A stretch of 64,000 nucleotides of DNA, taken from JANYCO01 sp035535995 (GTDB lineage: Bacteria; Bacteroidota; Bacteroidia; Cytophagales; Cytophagaceae). Position numbers and translations under genes: made by a program. The stretch spans positions 56,897 through 120,896 of the forward strand of contig DATLOZ010000003.1 of the NCBI GenBank assembly GCA_035535995.1. Direction: 5' to 3'. Below the pieces are notes generated by a model. The model was not told the DNA's origin. It made no database searches and worked only from the letters and a program-made list of their open reading frames with translations. This document shows, piece by piece, positions 8,235-16,368 of this stretch (its first letter is position 1; every line of letters starts with the position of its first letter).

Positions 8235-9653
8235 TTAATCCTCCGGCTCTGTATCATCGCCACACATCCTTACGATCTTTGGATAGAAGGTAGCCAATAC
8301 ATCTACGAGATCTGTTTGGTAAGTCATCACCTTGCGAATGTCTTTGTAGACCATCGGCGCTTCATCAATTCCGCCGCCAATAAGCTCTACACCGGATTTC
8401 TCCAGTTGTTGTTTTACTTCTTTATTCGTAAAACTTTGTTTCGCTTTTGATCTCGACATGATCCTTCCTGCGCCGTGTGAAGCAGAGTGAAGTGAATTGT
8501 CAGCTCCTTTACCTCGTACGATAAATCCCGGAGCGGTCATGGAGCCGGGGATAATTCCGAGTACGCCTTTCCCGGCCGGTGTGGCGCCTTTGCGGTGTAC
8601 GATCACTTCTCTACCATCAGACAACGTTTCTTTCCACGCAAAATTATGATGGTTCTCGACGCGAAGAATATGTTTCTCTCCCATCGCTTTACTAATCCTT
8701 TTATGGATCTGGTGATGGCAGGCAGAAGCATAATCTCCGGCAAGATTCATTACCAGCCAGTATTCCATTCCTTCTTCTTTGTCGAGATCGAGCCAGGCCA
8801 GATTTTGCGCTTCGGAAGGAAGTTTGCATTTGTCTTTCGCTACACGTGTATAATGGCGCGCGATTTCGGCGCCCAAGCCGCGTGAACCGGAATGGGAGAG
8901 GAGTGCCAGGTATTTTCCTGTTTCCAATCCTAATTCGTTTTCTTTTTCCGTGATCTCAACAATTCCAAATTCCACGAAGTGATTTCCACTTCCAGAAGAA
9001 CCGATCTGTTTCCAGGCGCGGTCTTTCAGATATTTTACTAAACGAATAGAGTTGAATTCATCACGTTCAAAGATCGGATCGTCTTCCGGTTTTTTGAATG
9101 TGTCGCCTCCAAACATCGTATGGTCGAGCAGGATCTTTTTCAGATGTGTTTTGTGTTGTTCGAGGTATTTATCTGAAAGATCAAATACCGATAAGCACAT
9201 TCTACATCCAATGTCTACTCCCACGCCATAAGGGATCACTGCATTTTCTACCGCCAGCACTCCGCCAATTGGCAGGCCGTATCCCTGGTGGGCATCTGGC
9301 ATCAGCGCTCCGGCTATCGTGACAGGCAGCTTCATTGCGATCTCCATTTGGTTGCGCGCGCCTTCTTCGATGTCTGCACCTCCGAAAATTTTGTAATCGA
9401 TGCGATGAAGATTTAATTCATGCATTTTATTTTTTTCGGTCTTGCTACGCAGCTCGAATACAATTTGTCCGAGCGTTTCATCTTTTTCATATTGAGCGGG
9501 ATTTTCAAAAACTTCTTTTAAGATCTGTAATTTGAAATCCTTACTTTTGTTTTTATAATACCGGTTCATCGCAGAGATCGCCACTGCGATCACGCGCCCT
9601 TCCGGGTAACCTATTTTTCTTATTTCCTTTCCGGATAAAACTTTTGTTGACAT
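8235..9653 (-). CDS. rtcB: RNA ligase RtcB family protein with N-terminal extension
   Basis: GTP- and Mn-dependent 3'-phosphate/5'-OH RNA ligase used in RNA repair. The catalytic core runs from about residue 80 to 465. Predicted metal ligands are D147 and C150 (GVDIGC), H225 (GSGNHF) and H254 (LLSHSGSRG). The guanylylated His is H393 in SASHGAGR. At 472 residues it is longer than the about 408-residue E. coli enzyme because of an extra domain at residues 1-90. That same domain occurs as a free-standing protein in the gene just upstream (9754-10059). No archease or RtcA is nearby. The ATG has no Shine-Dalgarno and follows a repeat. Confidence 0.92.
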   Translation of the reverse strand: MSTKVLSGKEIRKIGYPEGRVIAVAISAMNRYYKNKSKDFKLQILKEVFENPAQYEKDETLGQIVFELRSKTEKNKMHELNLHRIDYKIFGGADIEEGARNQMEIAMKLPVTIAGALMPDAHQGYGLPIGGVLAVENAVIPYGVGVDIGCRMCLSVFDLSDKYLEQHKTHLKKILLDHTMFGGDTFKKPEDDPIFERDEFNSIRLVKYLKDRAWKQIGSSGSGNHFVEFGIVEITEKENELGLETGKYLALLSHSGSRGLGAEIARHYTRVAKDKCKLPSEAQNLAWLDLDKEEGMEYWLVMNLAGDYASACHHQIHKRISKAMGEKHILRVENHHNFAWKETLSDGREVIVHRKGATPAGKGVLGIIPGSMTAPGFIVRGKGADNSLHSASHGAGRIMSRSKAKQSFTNKEVKQQLEKSGVELIGGGIDEAPMVYKDIRKVMTYQTDLVDVLATFYPKIVRMCGDDTEPED

Positions 9654-9675
9654 TTTATAATGATTGAGATTGATC

Positions 9676-9743
9676 GGATGCCAGGTGCCGGATACCAGAT
9701 GCCAGATTTTTTATCTGGTATCTGGTATCCGGCATCCGGTATC
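9676..9743. repeat. Inverted repeat of the GGATACCAGATGCC family, copy 1
   Basis: The left arm contains GCCGGATACCAGATGCCAGAT and the right arm ATCTGGTATCTGGTATCCGG with a T-rich loop, giving a hairpin of about 30 bp. It sits between the two rtcB-operon genes. Other copies are at 12405-12477 and 29447-29584. Confidence 0.8.
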
Positions 9744-9753
9744 TTCAACCCGG

Positions 9754-10059
9754 TTACACATAGTAAGCAGGTACTCCGTAAACAATGTTCTCATTCACTT
9801 GCGGAGCAATGTTTCCTACTCTTGTTTTATTTTGTGTGGTATACACTTCTCCTTGCAAGGCAAAAACGATTTCACCGTAGGTTTCGTGGTTTTTGAATTT
9901 TGCAGGATGTTTGATGATGGCTCTCAGGAGATTCATGACATATTCTTTTTGTTCTGTCGTGTAGTTTTCAGACACCACTCTGATCACCGTTCCGATCACT
10001 TTTCCTTGTGGAAATCCCAGAGCCAGGATTTCATATCCATTTAATACAAGTGCTTTCAT
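9754..10059 (-). CDS. Stand-alone copy of the RtcB N-terminal domain
   Basis: A 101-residue protein with no catalytic residues of RtcB. Residues 4-70 align with residues 5-72 of the RtcB protein encoded next in the operon: LNGYEILALGFPQGKVI against LSGKEIRKIGYPEGRVI, and HPAKFKNHETYGEIVFAL against NPAQYEKDETLGQIVFEL, with one single-residue gap. It is clearly paralogous to the RtcB extension. Unlike most genes here it has a strong Shine-Dalgarno (AAAGGAGG, about 8 bases before ATG), so high translation is likely. It may regulate or bind RtcB or RNA; this is inference. Confidence 0.8.
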   Translation of the reverse strand: MKALVLNGYEILALGFPQGKVIGTVIRVVSENYTTEQKEYVMNLLRAIIKHPAKFKNHETYGEIVFALQGEVYTTQNKTRVGNIAPQVNENIVYGVPAYYV

Positions 10060-10160
10060 TGTCTGCCTCCTTTCTATTTTAATTATTAGTTAGTGTTTTG
10101 TTATTAGATTCATTTCTTATCAGAATTTCATAACGGTTATTATTAATTTTAAATTTTGCT

Positions 10161-10198
10161 TAAATAAAAAGCCCCGGTCTTTTTAGAAACCGGGGCTG
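10161..10198 (-). terminator. Intrinsic terminator 2 in the rtcB leader
   Basis: Minus-strand stem AGCCCCGGT/ACCGGGGCT (9 bp, at 10170-10178 and 10189-10197) followed by TTTTTATTTA. It lies about 100 bases before the start of the 101-residue gene. It either ends a small RNA or acts as an attenuator of the rtcB operon. Confidence 0.8.
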
Positions 10199-10226
10199 GA
10201 ATGCTATGGTACAAAACGAATTGTTT

Positions 10227-10301
10227 TTATACTATGGGTTTTCCTTTCCCGGAACTGGTATGATATAGCTTTTTCGACATCCTGCAAGAGAGGCAGAACA
10301 T
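10227..10301 (-). CDS. Small ORF 2 in the rtcB leader (24 aa)
   Basis: A 24-codon ORF beginning MFCLSCRMSKKLYH and ending GKGKPIV, with a CxxC pair and many basic residues. Its TAA lies about 30 bases before terminator 2, the usual geometry of a leader ORF before an attenuator. No clear ribosome-binding site. Coding status is uncertain. Confidence 0.4.
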   Translation of the reverse strand: MFCLSCRMSKKLYHTSSGKGKPIV

Positions 10302-10357
10302 AAACGGCTTTGCAATATTTGACCAGTTTTTGAACATTTCTTTTTTTTGTTTTTATA

Positions 10358-10391
10358 ATAAAAAAGCCCGGCTTTTTTTGAGGCCAGGCTT
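10358..10391 (-). terminator. Intrinsic terminator 1 in the rtcB leader
   Basis: Minus-strand stem AAGCCTGGC/GCCGGGCTT (9 bp with one T-G pair, at 10364-10372 and 10383-10391) followed by TTTTTTATTAT. It lies 25 bases after the stop of small ORF 1. Confidence 0.8.
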
Positions 10392-10415
10392 TCGAATATT
10401 GTTAGTGAATTATAT

Positions 10416-10490
10416 TCAGAATATGACCTTAGCCTCTAGGCTTCTGCAGCCTGAAAGCGAGTTGTTCTTATATGTTGGAATTAGATGCAT
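10416..10490 (-). CDS. Small ORF 1 in the rtcB leader (24 aa)
   Basis: A 24-codon ORF beginning MHLIPTYKNNSL and ending EAKVIF, starting about 13 bases after the predicted transcription start and ending shortly before terminator 1. The RNA could also form an AGGCT/AGCCT hairpin within it. Coding status is uncertain, but promoter, ORF and terminator are in register. Confidence 0.4.
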   Translation of the reverse strand: MHLIPTYKNNSLSGCRSLEAKVIF

Positions 10491-10509
10491 TTTCTTTTTT
10501 TGTATAAGA

Positions 10510-10542
10510 CAAAGGTAAATTATTTTTAGGCAGAGATACAAA
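10510..10542 (-). promoter_or_regulatory. Bacteroidota-type promoter for the rtcB leader
   Basis: The minus strand reads TTTG (10542-10539), 21 bases, then TACCTTTG (10517-10510). This fits the TTTG/TAnnTTTG consensus of the primary Bacteroidota sigma factor with acceptable spacing. It would start transcription near 10503. Confidence 0.65.
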
Positions 10543-10651
10543 TTTTTGAAGCGCTAATTTTTGAAAACGGCTTTCAATGCAAATTCTATGTAAATGATTT
10601 TTTCAATTAATCTGTTATTCCTTTATAAATATTGTAAAGAAAAAAGATTTT

Positions 10652-10685
10652 TACTAAAGAAGTTTTCTGTAGAACTTCTTTAGTA
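10652..10685. repeat. Perfect 13-bp inverted repeat
   Basis: TACTAAAGAAGTT and AACTTCTTTAGTA, separated by 8 bases. No long T-run on either side. It lies between the divergent rtcB leader and the 80-residue gene and may be an operator or hairpin. The rest of 10686-10876 shows nothing I can name. Confidence 0.6.
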
Positions 10686-10876
10686 TTGTGAAAAAAATAA
10701 TCTTGATCTTTTTGAAAAATATCGGATTGTCGCAGTATGAATTGACTTTATACTAAGTAGACACTCGTCGGCTTTGTCGCGATTGACTATGATGCTGTGT
10801 ATTACTGGGGTCATCTAAGTTTCAAAAATAATTATTATATTGATCTATCTTAATAAACAAACCCATCACAAACAAC

Positions 10877-11119
10877 ATGAAAAAAATAGGAAAGATGTCT
10901 GACCGCGAGTTGCTCGAATATATTTTCGCCAGCCAGACTTTGTTAATGAGAAAGATCAATCGTATCGAAAAGTATATCGAAAAACAACCGGACGCCACTA
11001 CTGCCTTACCCGCCAAGATGAGCCTGGAGGATGGTTACGAGAAAATGGACTACGATACCAGCGAATTGCTGCGCCTGATCGACGAGATCTCGGAAGACAA
11101 GAGAAAATCGCTGTTTTAA
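10877..11119 (+). CDS. Small hypothetical protein, helical and charged
   Basis: An 80-residue soluble protein that I do not recognise. The first 40 residues form a likely amphipathic helix or coiled coil (LLEYIFASQTLLMRKINRIEKYIEK) followed by an acidic C-terminal half. Codon use and the clean ATG after an A/C-rich leader support a real gene. It lies upstream of pdhB but is separated from it by a repeat. Confidence 0.6.
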   Translation: MKKIGKMSDRELLEYIFASQTLLMRKINRIEKYIEKQPDATTALPAKMSLEDGYEKMDYDTSELLRLIDEISEDKRKSLF

Positions 11120-11120
11120 A

Positions 11121-11235
11121 AGTTATGAATTTAGAGTTATGAATGTTGATTGAACTTAAGGTGCTGAATTTGATTTTATTACATGCTTTTTTTGAATTTC
11201 ATAATTCATAATTCAATATTCATAATTCATAATTT
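11121..11235. repeat. Intergenic inverted repeat (TTATGAATGTTGAATT family)
   Basis: AGTTATGAATGTTGATTGAA near the left end and repeated CATAATTCATAATTCAATATT to the right make an imperfect hairpin between the 80-residue gene and pdhB. Same family as 1259-1390. Confidence 0.65.
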
Positions 11236-11352
11236 CCTTCATTTTCCCACATTTAGAATATTTTTTTGTGAATTGGGCCTGTTTTCTTATTTTTACCCCA
11301 CTTTAAACAGAGAATAGATCAAGAACAGTCAATCTAATATTAATAATTTACA

Positions 11353-12327
11353 ATGAGAGAGATACAATTCAGAGAAGCCCTTCGTGAAGCTATGAATGAA
11401 GAAATGCGCAGGGATAAATCCATATTCCTGATGGGCGAAGAGGTAGCTGAATACAACGGTGCCTATAAAGTGAGCCAGGGAATGCTCGACGAGTTTGGCC
11501 CAGATCGCATTATCGATACTCCTATCGCTGAGCTTGGCTTTGCAGGAATTGGTATCGGTGCTGCAATGAATGGCTGCCGTCCGATCATCGAGTTTATGAC
11601 TTTCAACTTCTCTCTTGTTGCCATCGATCAGATCATCAATAGTGCTGCGAAAATGATGTCAATGTCGGGCGGACAATATTCTGTACCGATCGTATTCCGC
11701 GGCCCTACCGGGAATGCTGGCCAATTAAGCTCTCAGCACTCGCAAAATTTTGAAAACTGGTATGCCAATACTCCAGGCCTGAAAGTAGTAGTTCCTTGCG
11801 ATCCTCAGGATGCAAAAGGATTGCTGAAGTCTTCCATTCGCGACAACGATCCTGTGATCTTCATGGAATCAGAGCTGATGTATGGCGACAAAGGTCCTGT
11901 GCCAGAAGGAGAGTACCTGCTTCCAATCGGTGTAGCTGCTGTGAAGAAAGAAGGGAAAGATGTAACGTTGGTATCTTTTGGTAAGATGATGAAAGTAGCT
12001 TTTGCTGCTGCTGCAGAATTGGAAAAAGAAGGTATTTCGGTAGAAGTGATCGACCTTAGAACGGTACGTCCGATTGATTATGCTACGATTGTAGAATCGG
12101 TGAAAAAGACGAACAGACTGGTAGTACTGGAAGAAGCATGGCCACTGGCCTCTATTTCTTCTGAGATCGCTTACCATATTCAGCGTTATGCATTTGATTA
12201 TATGGACGCCCCGGTGATCAGAGTGACCAACAAAGATCTTCCGCTCCCATACGCGCCTACGTTGATCGATGTGATCCTGCCTAACGTAAAAAGAACTGTA
12301 GAAGCAATCAAAGCTTCTTTGAAATAA
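11353..12327 (+). CDS. pdhB: Pyruvate dehydrogenase E1 component, beta subunit
   Basis: A 324-residue transketolase-like beta subunit of the alpha2beta2 E1 enzyme, which decarboxylates pyruvate with TPP and acetylates E2 lipoyl groups. The MGEEVAEYNGAYKVSQGM segment near residues 27-44 and the DTPIAELGFAGIGIGAAMNG segment near 60-80 are characteristic. The C-terminal transketolase domain starts near residue 200. The alpha subunit and E2/E3 genes are not in the window, so the complex is encoded at split loci. An intrinsic terminator follows 22 bases after the stop. Confidence 0.92.
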   Translation: MREIQFREALREAMNEEMRRDKSIFLMGEEVAEYNGAYKVSQGMLDEFGPDRIIDTPIAELGFAGIGIGAAMNGCRPIIEFMTFNFSLVAIDQIINSAAKMMSMSGGQYSVPIVFRGPTGNAGQLSSQHSQNFENWYANTPGLKVVVPCDPQDAKGLLKSSIRDNDPVIFMESELMYGDKGPVPEGEYLLPIGVAAVKKEGKDVTLVSFGKMMKVAFAAAAELEKEGISVEVIDLRTVRPIDYATIVESVKKTNRLVVLEEAWPLASISSEIAYHIQRYAFDYMDAPVIRVTNKDLPLPYAPTLIDVILPNVKRTVEAIKASLK

Positions 12328-12349
12328 TAAACTTATAAGTGTAAGATAA

Positions 12350-12388
12350 AAGAATCCCGCTGAGAATATCGGCGGGATTCTTTATTTT
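12350..12388 (+). terminator. Intrinsic terminator after pdhB
   Basis: AAGAATCCCGC and GCGGGATTCTT (11 bp, at 12350-12360 and 12372-12382) followed by TATTTTT. Confidence 0.85.
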
Positions 12389-12404
12389 TGTGGCGTTGTA
12401 AAAC

Positions 12405-12477
12405 AGATGCCAGATGCCGGATACCAGATGACAGATATTTATTTTATCTGGCATCTGGTATCCGGCATCTAGTATCC
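12405..12477. repeat. Inverted repeat of the GGATACCAGATGCC family, copy 2
   Basis: AGATGCCGGATACCAGATG on the left pairs with CATCTGGTATCCGGCATCT on the right around a TTTATTT loop, a hairpin of about 32 bp between pdhB and the acyl-CoA reductase gene. Confidence 0.85.
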
Positions 12478-12499
12478 ATTTTTAAATAATAAGAATTAG

Positions 12500-13510
12500 A
12501 TGAACAAAGAACAAACAATCGAAGCCTTTGCAGAGCTGGGGAAACGGATCCAACAATTGAGCGAAGACGAGCGCTATGCCTGGAAGCGACAAGCAGAGAT
12601 CCACAACAAATGGTTTACTCCTGAAAATGTGCAGAAGGCGTTGGATGGTATTGTATTCATGTTGCAAAAAGAAAACCTGGAAAAATGGCTGAAGCCTTAC
12701 GACATTCCTGTAACGAAACCTAAAAAGATCGGAGTGGTAATGGCAGGAAACATTCCTATGGTAGGATTTCACGATATGATATGCGTGTTGGCTGCCGGGC
12801 ATACACTGATGGCAAAGCTGAGTACGGACGATACTGTGTTAATGAAAAAGCTTGCAGCGCTGTTGATAGAAACCGCGCCGGAATTCGAGTCCAGGATAGA
12901 ATTTGTGGAAAGGCTCAACGGTGTTGATGCGGTGATTGCGACAGGAAGTGACAATACGGCCAAACATTTTGATTATTATTTTTCTAAAATACCAAGGATC
13001 ATTCGTCGCAACAGGGTTTCAGTGGCGGTACTTACCGGAAAAGAAACAAAAGAAGAACTTGAAGGATTGGGAATGGATATGCTTCAGTATTTTGGATTGG
13101 GTTGTCGCAATGTTTCCAAGATCTATATTCCAAAAGATATGACGCTCAATAGAATCTATGAAGCGCTGGAACCATGGAAAACAGTGGCAGATGCGATGAA
13201 GTATGCCAATAATTATGAATACAACCGCTCGGTCTTTTTGTTGAAATCAGTGCTGCATTTGGATAATGGTTTTTTAATAGCTGTCGAAACCGAAGAGCTG
13301 GTATCGCCGATCGCTGTTTTTTATTATGAAAAATATTCTTCGCTGGAAGAAGTAAAACAAAAACTGAAAGCACAAGAAAAAAAGATCCAATGTGTAGTAG
13401 CCCAGAAAGATCTGATAGAAGGAGCGGTGCCTTTCGGTTCAGCGCAACGTCCCCTGCCATGGGATTATGCAGATGGTATAGATACGTTGGATTTCCTGAG
13501 CAGAATTTAG
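12500..13510 (+). CDS. Acyl-CoA reductase, LuxC family
   Basis: A 336-residue protein matching the LuxC/acyl-CoA reductase family, which reduces acyl-CoA or acyl-ACP thioesters to aldehydes with NAD(P)H. The AGNIPMVGFHDMICVLAAGH segment near residues 77-96 is the conserved Rossmann-like entry loop, and LGCRNVSKIYIP near 195-210 is where the family has its catalytic Cys (GLGCRN). In Bacteroidota this gene is often seen alone with a ferredoxin; here no ferredoxin is adjacent. The physiological substrate is unknown. Confidence 0.75.
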   Translation: MNKEQTIEAFAELGKRIQQLSEDERYAWKRQAEIHNKWFTPENVQKALDGIVFMLQKENLEKWLKPYDIPVTKPKKIGVVMAGNIPMVGFHDMICVLAAGHTLMAKLSTDDTVLMKKLAALLIETAPEFESRIEFVERLNGVDAVIATGSDNTAKHFDYYFSKIPRIIRRNRVSVAVLTGKETKEELEGLGMDMLQYFGLGCRNVSKIYIPKDMTLNRIYEALEPWKTVADAMKYANNYEYNRSVFLLKSVLHLDNGFLIAVETEELVSPIAVFYYEKYSSLEEVKQKLKAQEKKIQCVVAQKDLIEGAVPFGSAQRPLPWDYADGIDTLDFLSRI

Positions 13511-13684
13511 AGCAGAATTTTAGGATTGAATAACAAAACATACTTTTTTGTTTAGCGGTAAAATATTTTTTTCATACATCCGTCTTACCAAACAACTATT
13601 GGTGATAAATAAATTTTAGATTAAGGATCACTTAAAAGCGAAAGTATTACAGATTAAAGTCGTCTAATATTAAAACAGACCAAC

Positions 13685-16279
13685 ATGAACAAAATATTTA
13701 TTTTATTTATATTCTTATTATTCTCATCTATTTCCCAATTTTCTTTTGCACAAGACCGCCCAATACTCAGAGATAGCATCGCTGTAAGAGATACCGCTGC
13801 TATGAAAAGATTTCCTAAGGATTCTTCTGCTGTGGGCGTTGCAGGGGGATTCGGAAAGATCCAGGGTGTAGTAATGGATTCTACCAGCCAGGAACCCGTT
13901 GAATTTGCCGTAGTAGCGCTGATCGATGAAAAGACGAATAAACCTGTAGATGGTACAATGTGTGACGATCATGGAAAATTTTCCATTAATAAGATCAAAC
14001 CCGGGCAATATAAACTTAGTATTACATTTTTCGATTATAGAGAATTGGTGATAAATGGCCTTACTATTTCGGAAGATAAGAGAACTATTGAATTGGGAAA
14101 ACTCAATATGCGTCCGGAAGCCAAGCAGCTTAATGAGATCACGGTAGAAGGGCAGAAGCAATTGGTGGAAGAAAAAGTAGACCGGATCGTATACAATGCA
14201 GAGAACGATGCCAACAACAAAGGCGGCGATGCTACCGATGTTTTAAGAAAGGTGCCTCTTCTTACAGTAGACCTGGATGGAAATGTTTCGTTGCGCGGAA
14301 GTCAGAATATTAAAGTGCTTATCAATAACAAACCTTCCACCATCACGGCAGGAAGCATTGCCGATGCATTGAAACAAATTCCATCCGACCAGATCAAATC
14401 AGTGGAAGTGATCACTTCGCCTTCTTCGCGCTATGATGCAGAAGGGTCTTCGGGGATCATTAATATTATTACAAAGAAAAATAATCTTGAAGGATTTTCT
14501 CTTGGCGTAGATGGAAGTGCAGGTGTAAGAGGATCAAGCCTGGGAGTGAATGGCAGTTACCGTAAAGGAAAAATGGGCTTTACGCTCGGAGGTAATGGTC
14601 GTGCGGCTTACAACGTGACAGGTAGTTTTGATAACCGTCAGACCACTACCAATAATGGTATTCAAACATTAAACGTACAAACCGCCGACACCAGGAATCA
14701 GCGGCTGTTTGGAAATTATACGCTGGGCTGGGATTATGATATTAATAAAAACAACGCTTTGTCTTCCTCTGTGAAATATTCTTTCCGTAATGGAAACAGC
14801 TACCAGGATGGTTTGCTGACGCAAAATTACATCAATAATATTTTACTAAGTCAGAACAAGCGAAACGTAGATGTATCAGACCTTTCGGGAACGGTGGATG
14901 TGAGTGTGAACTACCTTCACCTCTTCAAGCAGCCGCAGCATGAGTTTAGTCTCCTGGGATTGTATAGCCGGAATAACCGTACCAACAATTTCACCAACTC
15001 AATTTTAGATACCAGTGATATGTCAACCGTAGCGAGTCGTCTTAAAAATAATAATACCAGCTACAACCAGGAGATCACGTTCCAGGCCGATTACCAGCGC
15101 CCGCTTTCAAAAACACAGTTGATCGAAGTAGGTGCTAAAAATATTAACCGTGAAGTATCCAGTGATTATAAATATTATTCTGCCGCAGGAGCTAACGGAG
15201 AGTATGTGCAGACAAGTAGCACAACCCAGAACAACAGTTTGAACTATAATCAAAACGTAACGGCTGGTTATCTTTCCTATACTTTAAATTTTCTGAAAAG
15301 TTATACTTTGAAAGCCGGAGGCCGTTACGAATACACATATATTACTGCCAAGCAGAGCGACAATACCCCGGTAAATATTCCTTCTTATGGGATACTAGTG
15401 CCGAGCATTAATATGTCGAGGAAATTGAAAAATGGAAATATGATCAAAGCTTCTTATACCAGGAGAATTCAACGTCCTTCGATTCAATATTTAAACCCAA
15501 ACATTCAAGCATCCAACCCGCTGAACATTACGATTGGTAATCCTGCGCTGAGACCAGAGTACAGTAATAACTACGAACTTTCGTATACCACATACGTGAA
15601 AAGTTCAATGTTCACATTCATGGGATTTGCGCGTACCACCAACAGAGCGATCGAAAGTGTACGCGATGTGCTTGGCGATACGATTCGTACTACCTACCAG
15701 AATATTGGTTCGGAAGATTCTTATGGGTTAAACTTTTTTACCAATATCAGTCTCTCCAATAAATTTACACTTAACGGAGGTATAGATGCATATTATGCTG
15801 TACTGAAAAATAATGTGCCCAATCCTTTGTATAACGCCAGTAATCACGGGATCGTGGCTGGTTACCGGTTAATGGGAACGTATACTCTGACTAAAACACT
15901 GGCCTTGCAGGCTTTTGGCTTCTACCGTGGAAGACAAGTGAATTTGCAAGGATACCAGGGAGGATTTGGAATTTATAGTTTGAGTTTGAAAAAAGACTTT
16001 GCGGATAAGAGAGGAAGTTTTGGATTTGGTGCAGAAAACTTTTTTACTCCTAACTTTCATATCCATAATACGCTCAGTTCTCCAGTGCTTGATCAGAAGA
16101 CTACCACTGTACTGCATATGATGAACTTCAAAGTTAATTTCAGTTATCGTATTGGAAAAATGTCGACAGAAGAGAAACAACGTAAAAAGAAAAAATCGAT
16201 CAGCAACGATGATATGAAGGAAGACAATGACAGCGGAATAGGGAATACGCCACAGAATAGTTCACCTGGCCGGAAATAA
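13685..16279 (+). CDS. Outer-membrane beta-barrel / TonB-dependent receptor-like protein
   Basis: An 864-residue outer-membrane protein. A signal peptide covers about 1-22 (SQFSFAQ). A carboxypeptidase-regulatory-like domain follows at about 55-145 (KIQGVVMDSTSQEPVEFAVV), then a plug-like domain at about 160-260 (DATDVLRKVPLLTVDLDGNV, SSGIINIITKK). The C-terminal barrel is of the OMP_b-brl_3 type. The tail after residue 830 is basic then acidic (KQRKKKKSISNDD), an unusual end for a barrel. No SusD or surface-lipoprotein partner is adjacent, so the ligand is unknown. It ends convergent to tilS with a hairpin between. Confidence 0.85.
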   Translation: MNKIFILFIFLLFSSISQFSFAQDRPILRDSIAVRDTAAMKRFPKDSSAVGVAGGFGKIQGVVMDSTSQEPVEFAVVALIDEKTNKPVDGTMCDDHGKFSINKIKPGQYKLSITFFDYRELVINGLTISEDKRTIELGKLNMRPEAKQLNEITVEGQKQLVEEKVDRIVYNAENDANNKGGDATDVLRKVPLLTVDLDGNVSLRGSQNIKVLINNKPSTITAGSIADALKQIPSDQIKSVEVITSPSSRYDAEGSSGIINIITKKNNLEGFSLGVDGSAGVRGSSLGVNGSYRKGKMGFTLGGNGRAAYNVTGSFDNRQTTTNNGIQTLNVQTADTRNQRLFGNYTLGWDYDINKNNALSSSVKYSFRNGNSYQDGLLTQNYINNILLSQNKRNVDVSDLSGTVDVSVNYLHLFKQPQHEFSLLGLYSRNNRTNNFTNSILDTSDMSTVASRLKNNNTSYNQEITFQADYQRPLSKTQLIEVGAKNINREVSSDYKYYSAAGANGEYVQTSSTTQNNSLNYNQNVTAGYLSYTLNFLKSYTLKAGGRYEYTYITAKQSDNTPVNIPSYGILVPSINMSRKLKNGNMIKASYTRRIQRPSIQYLNPNIQASNPLNITIGNPALRPEYSNNYELSYTTYVKSSMFTFMGFARTTNRAIESVRDVLGDTIRTTYQNIGSEDSYGLNFFTNISLSNKFTLNGGIDAYYAVLKNNVPNPLYNASNHGIVAGYRLMGTYTLTKTLALQAFGFYRGRQVNLQGYQGGFGIYSLSLKKDFADKRGSFGFGAENFFTPNFHIHNTLSSPVLDQKTTTVLHMMNFKVNFSYRIGKMSTEEKQRKKKKSISNDDMKEDNDSGIGNTPQNSSPGRK

Positions 16280-16321
16280 TTTGTATGAGTATCTGAATAC
16301 GATCACTGAATTTAAAACACG

Positions 16322-16357
16322 AAGGCACAAAGACACGAAGAATCTTTGTGCCTTTAA
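16322..16357. terminator. Bidirectional hairpin between the receptor gene and tilS
   Basis: AAGGCACAAAG (16322-16332) and CTTTGTGCCTT (16344-16354) form an 11-bp stem between convergent genes. The flanking ACACGAAGGCACAAAGACAC is a sequence type repeated in many bacterial genomes. Confidence 0.6.
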
Positions 16358-16368
16358 TGTTAAAAAAA

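Noticed and set aside
9660..10044. Overlapping plus-strand ORFs of 78 and 126 codons
   Set aside because: They read through the GGATACCAGATGCC repeat and the antisense of the RtcB-domain gene; no protein family pattern.
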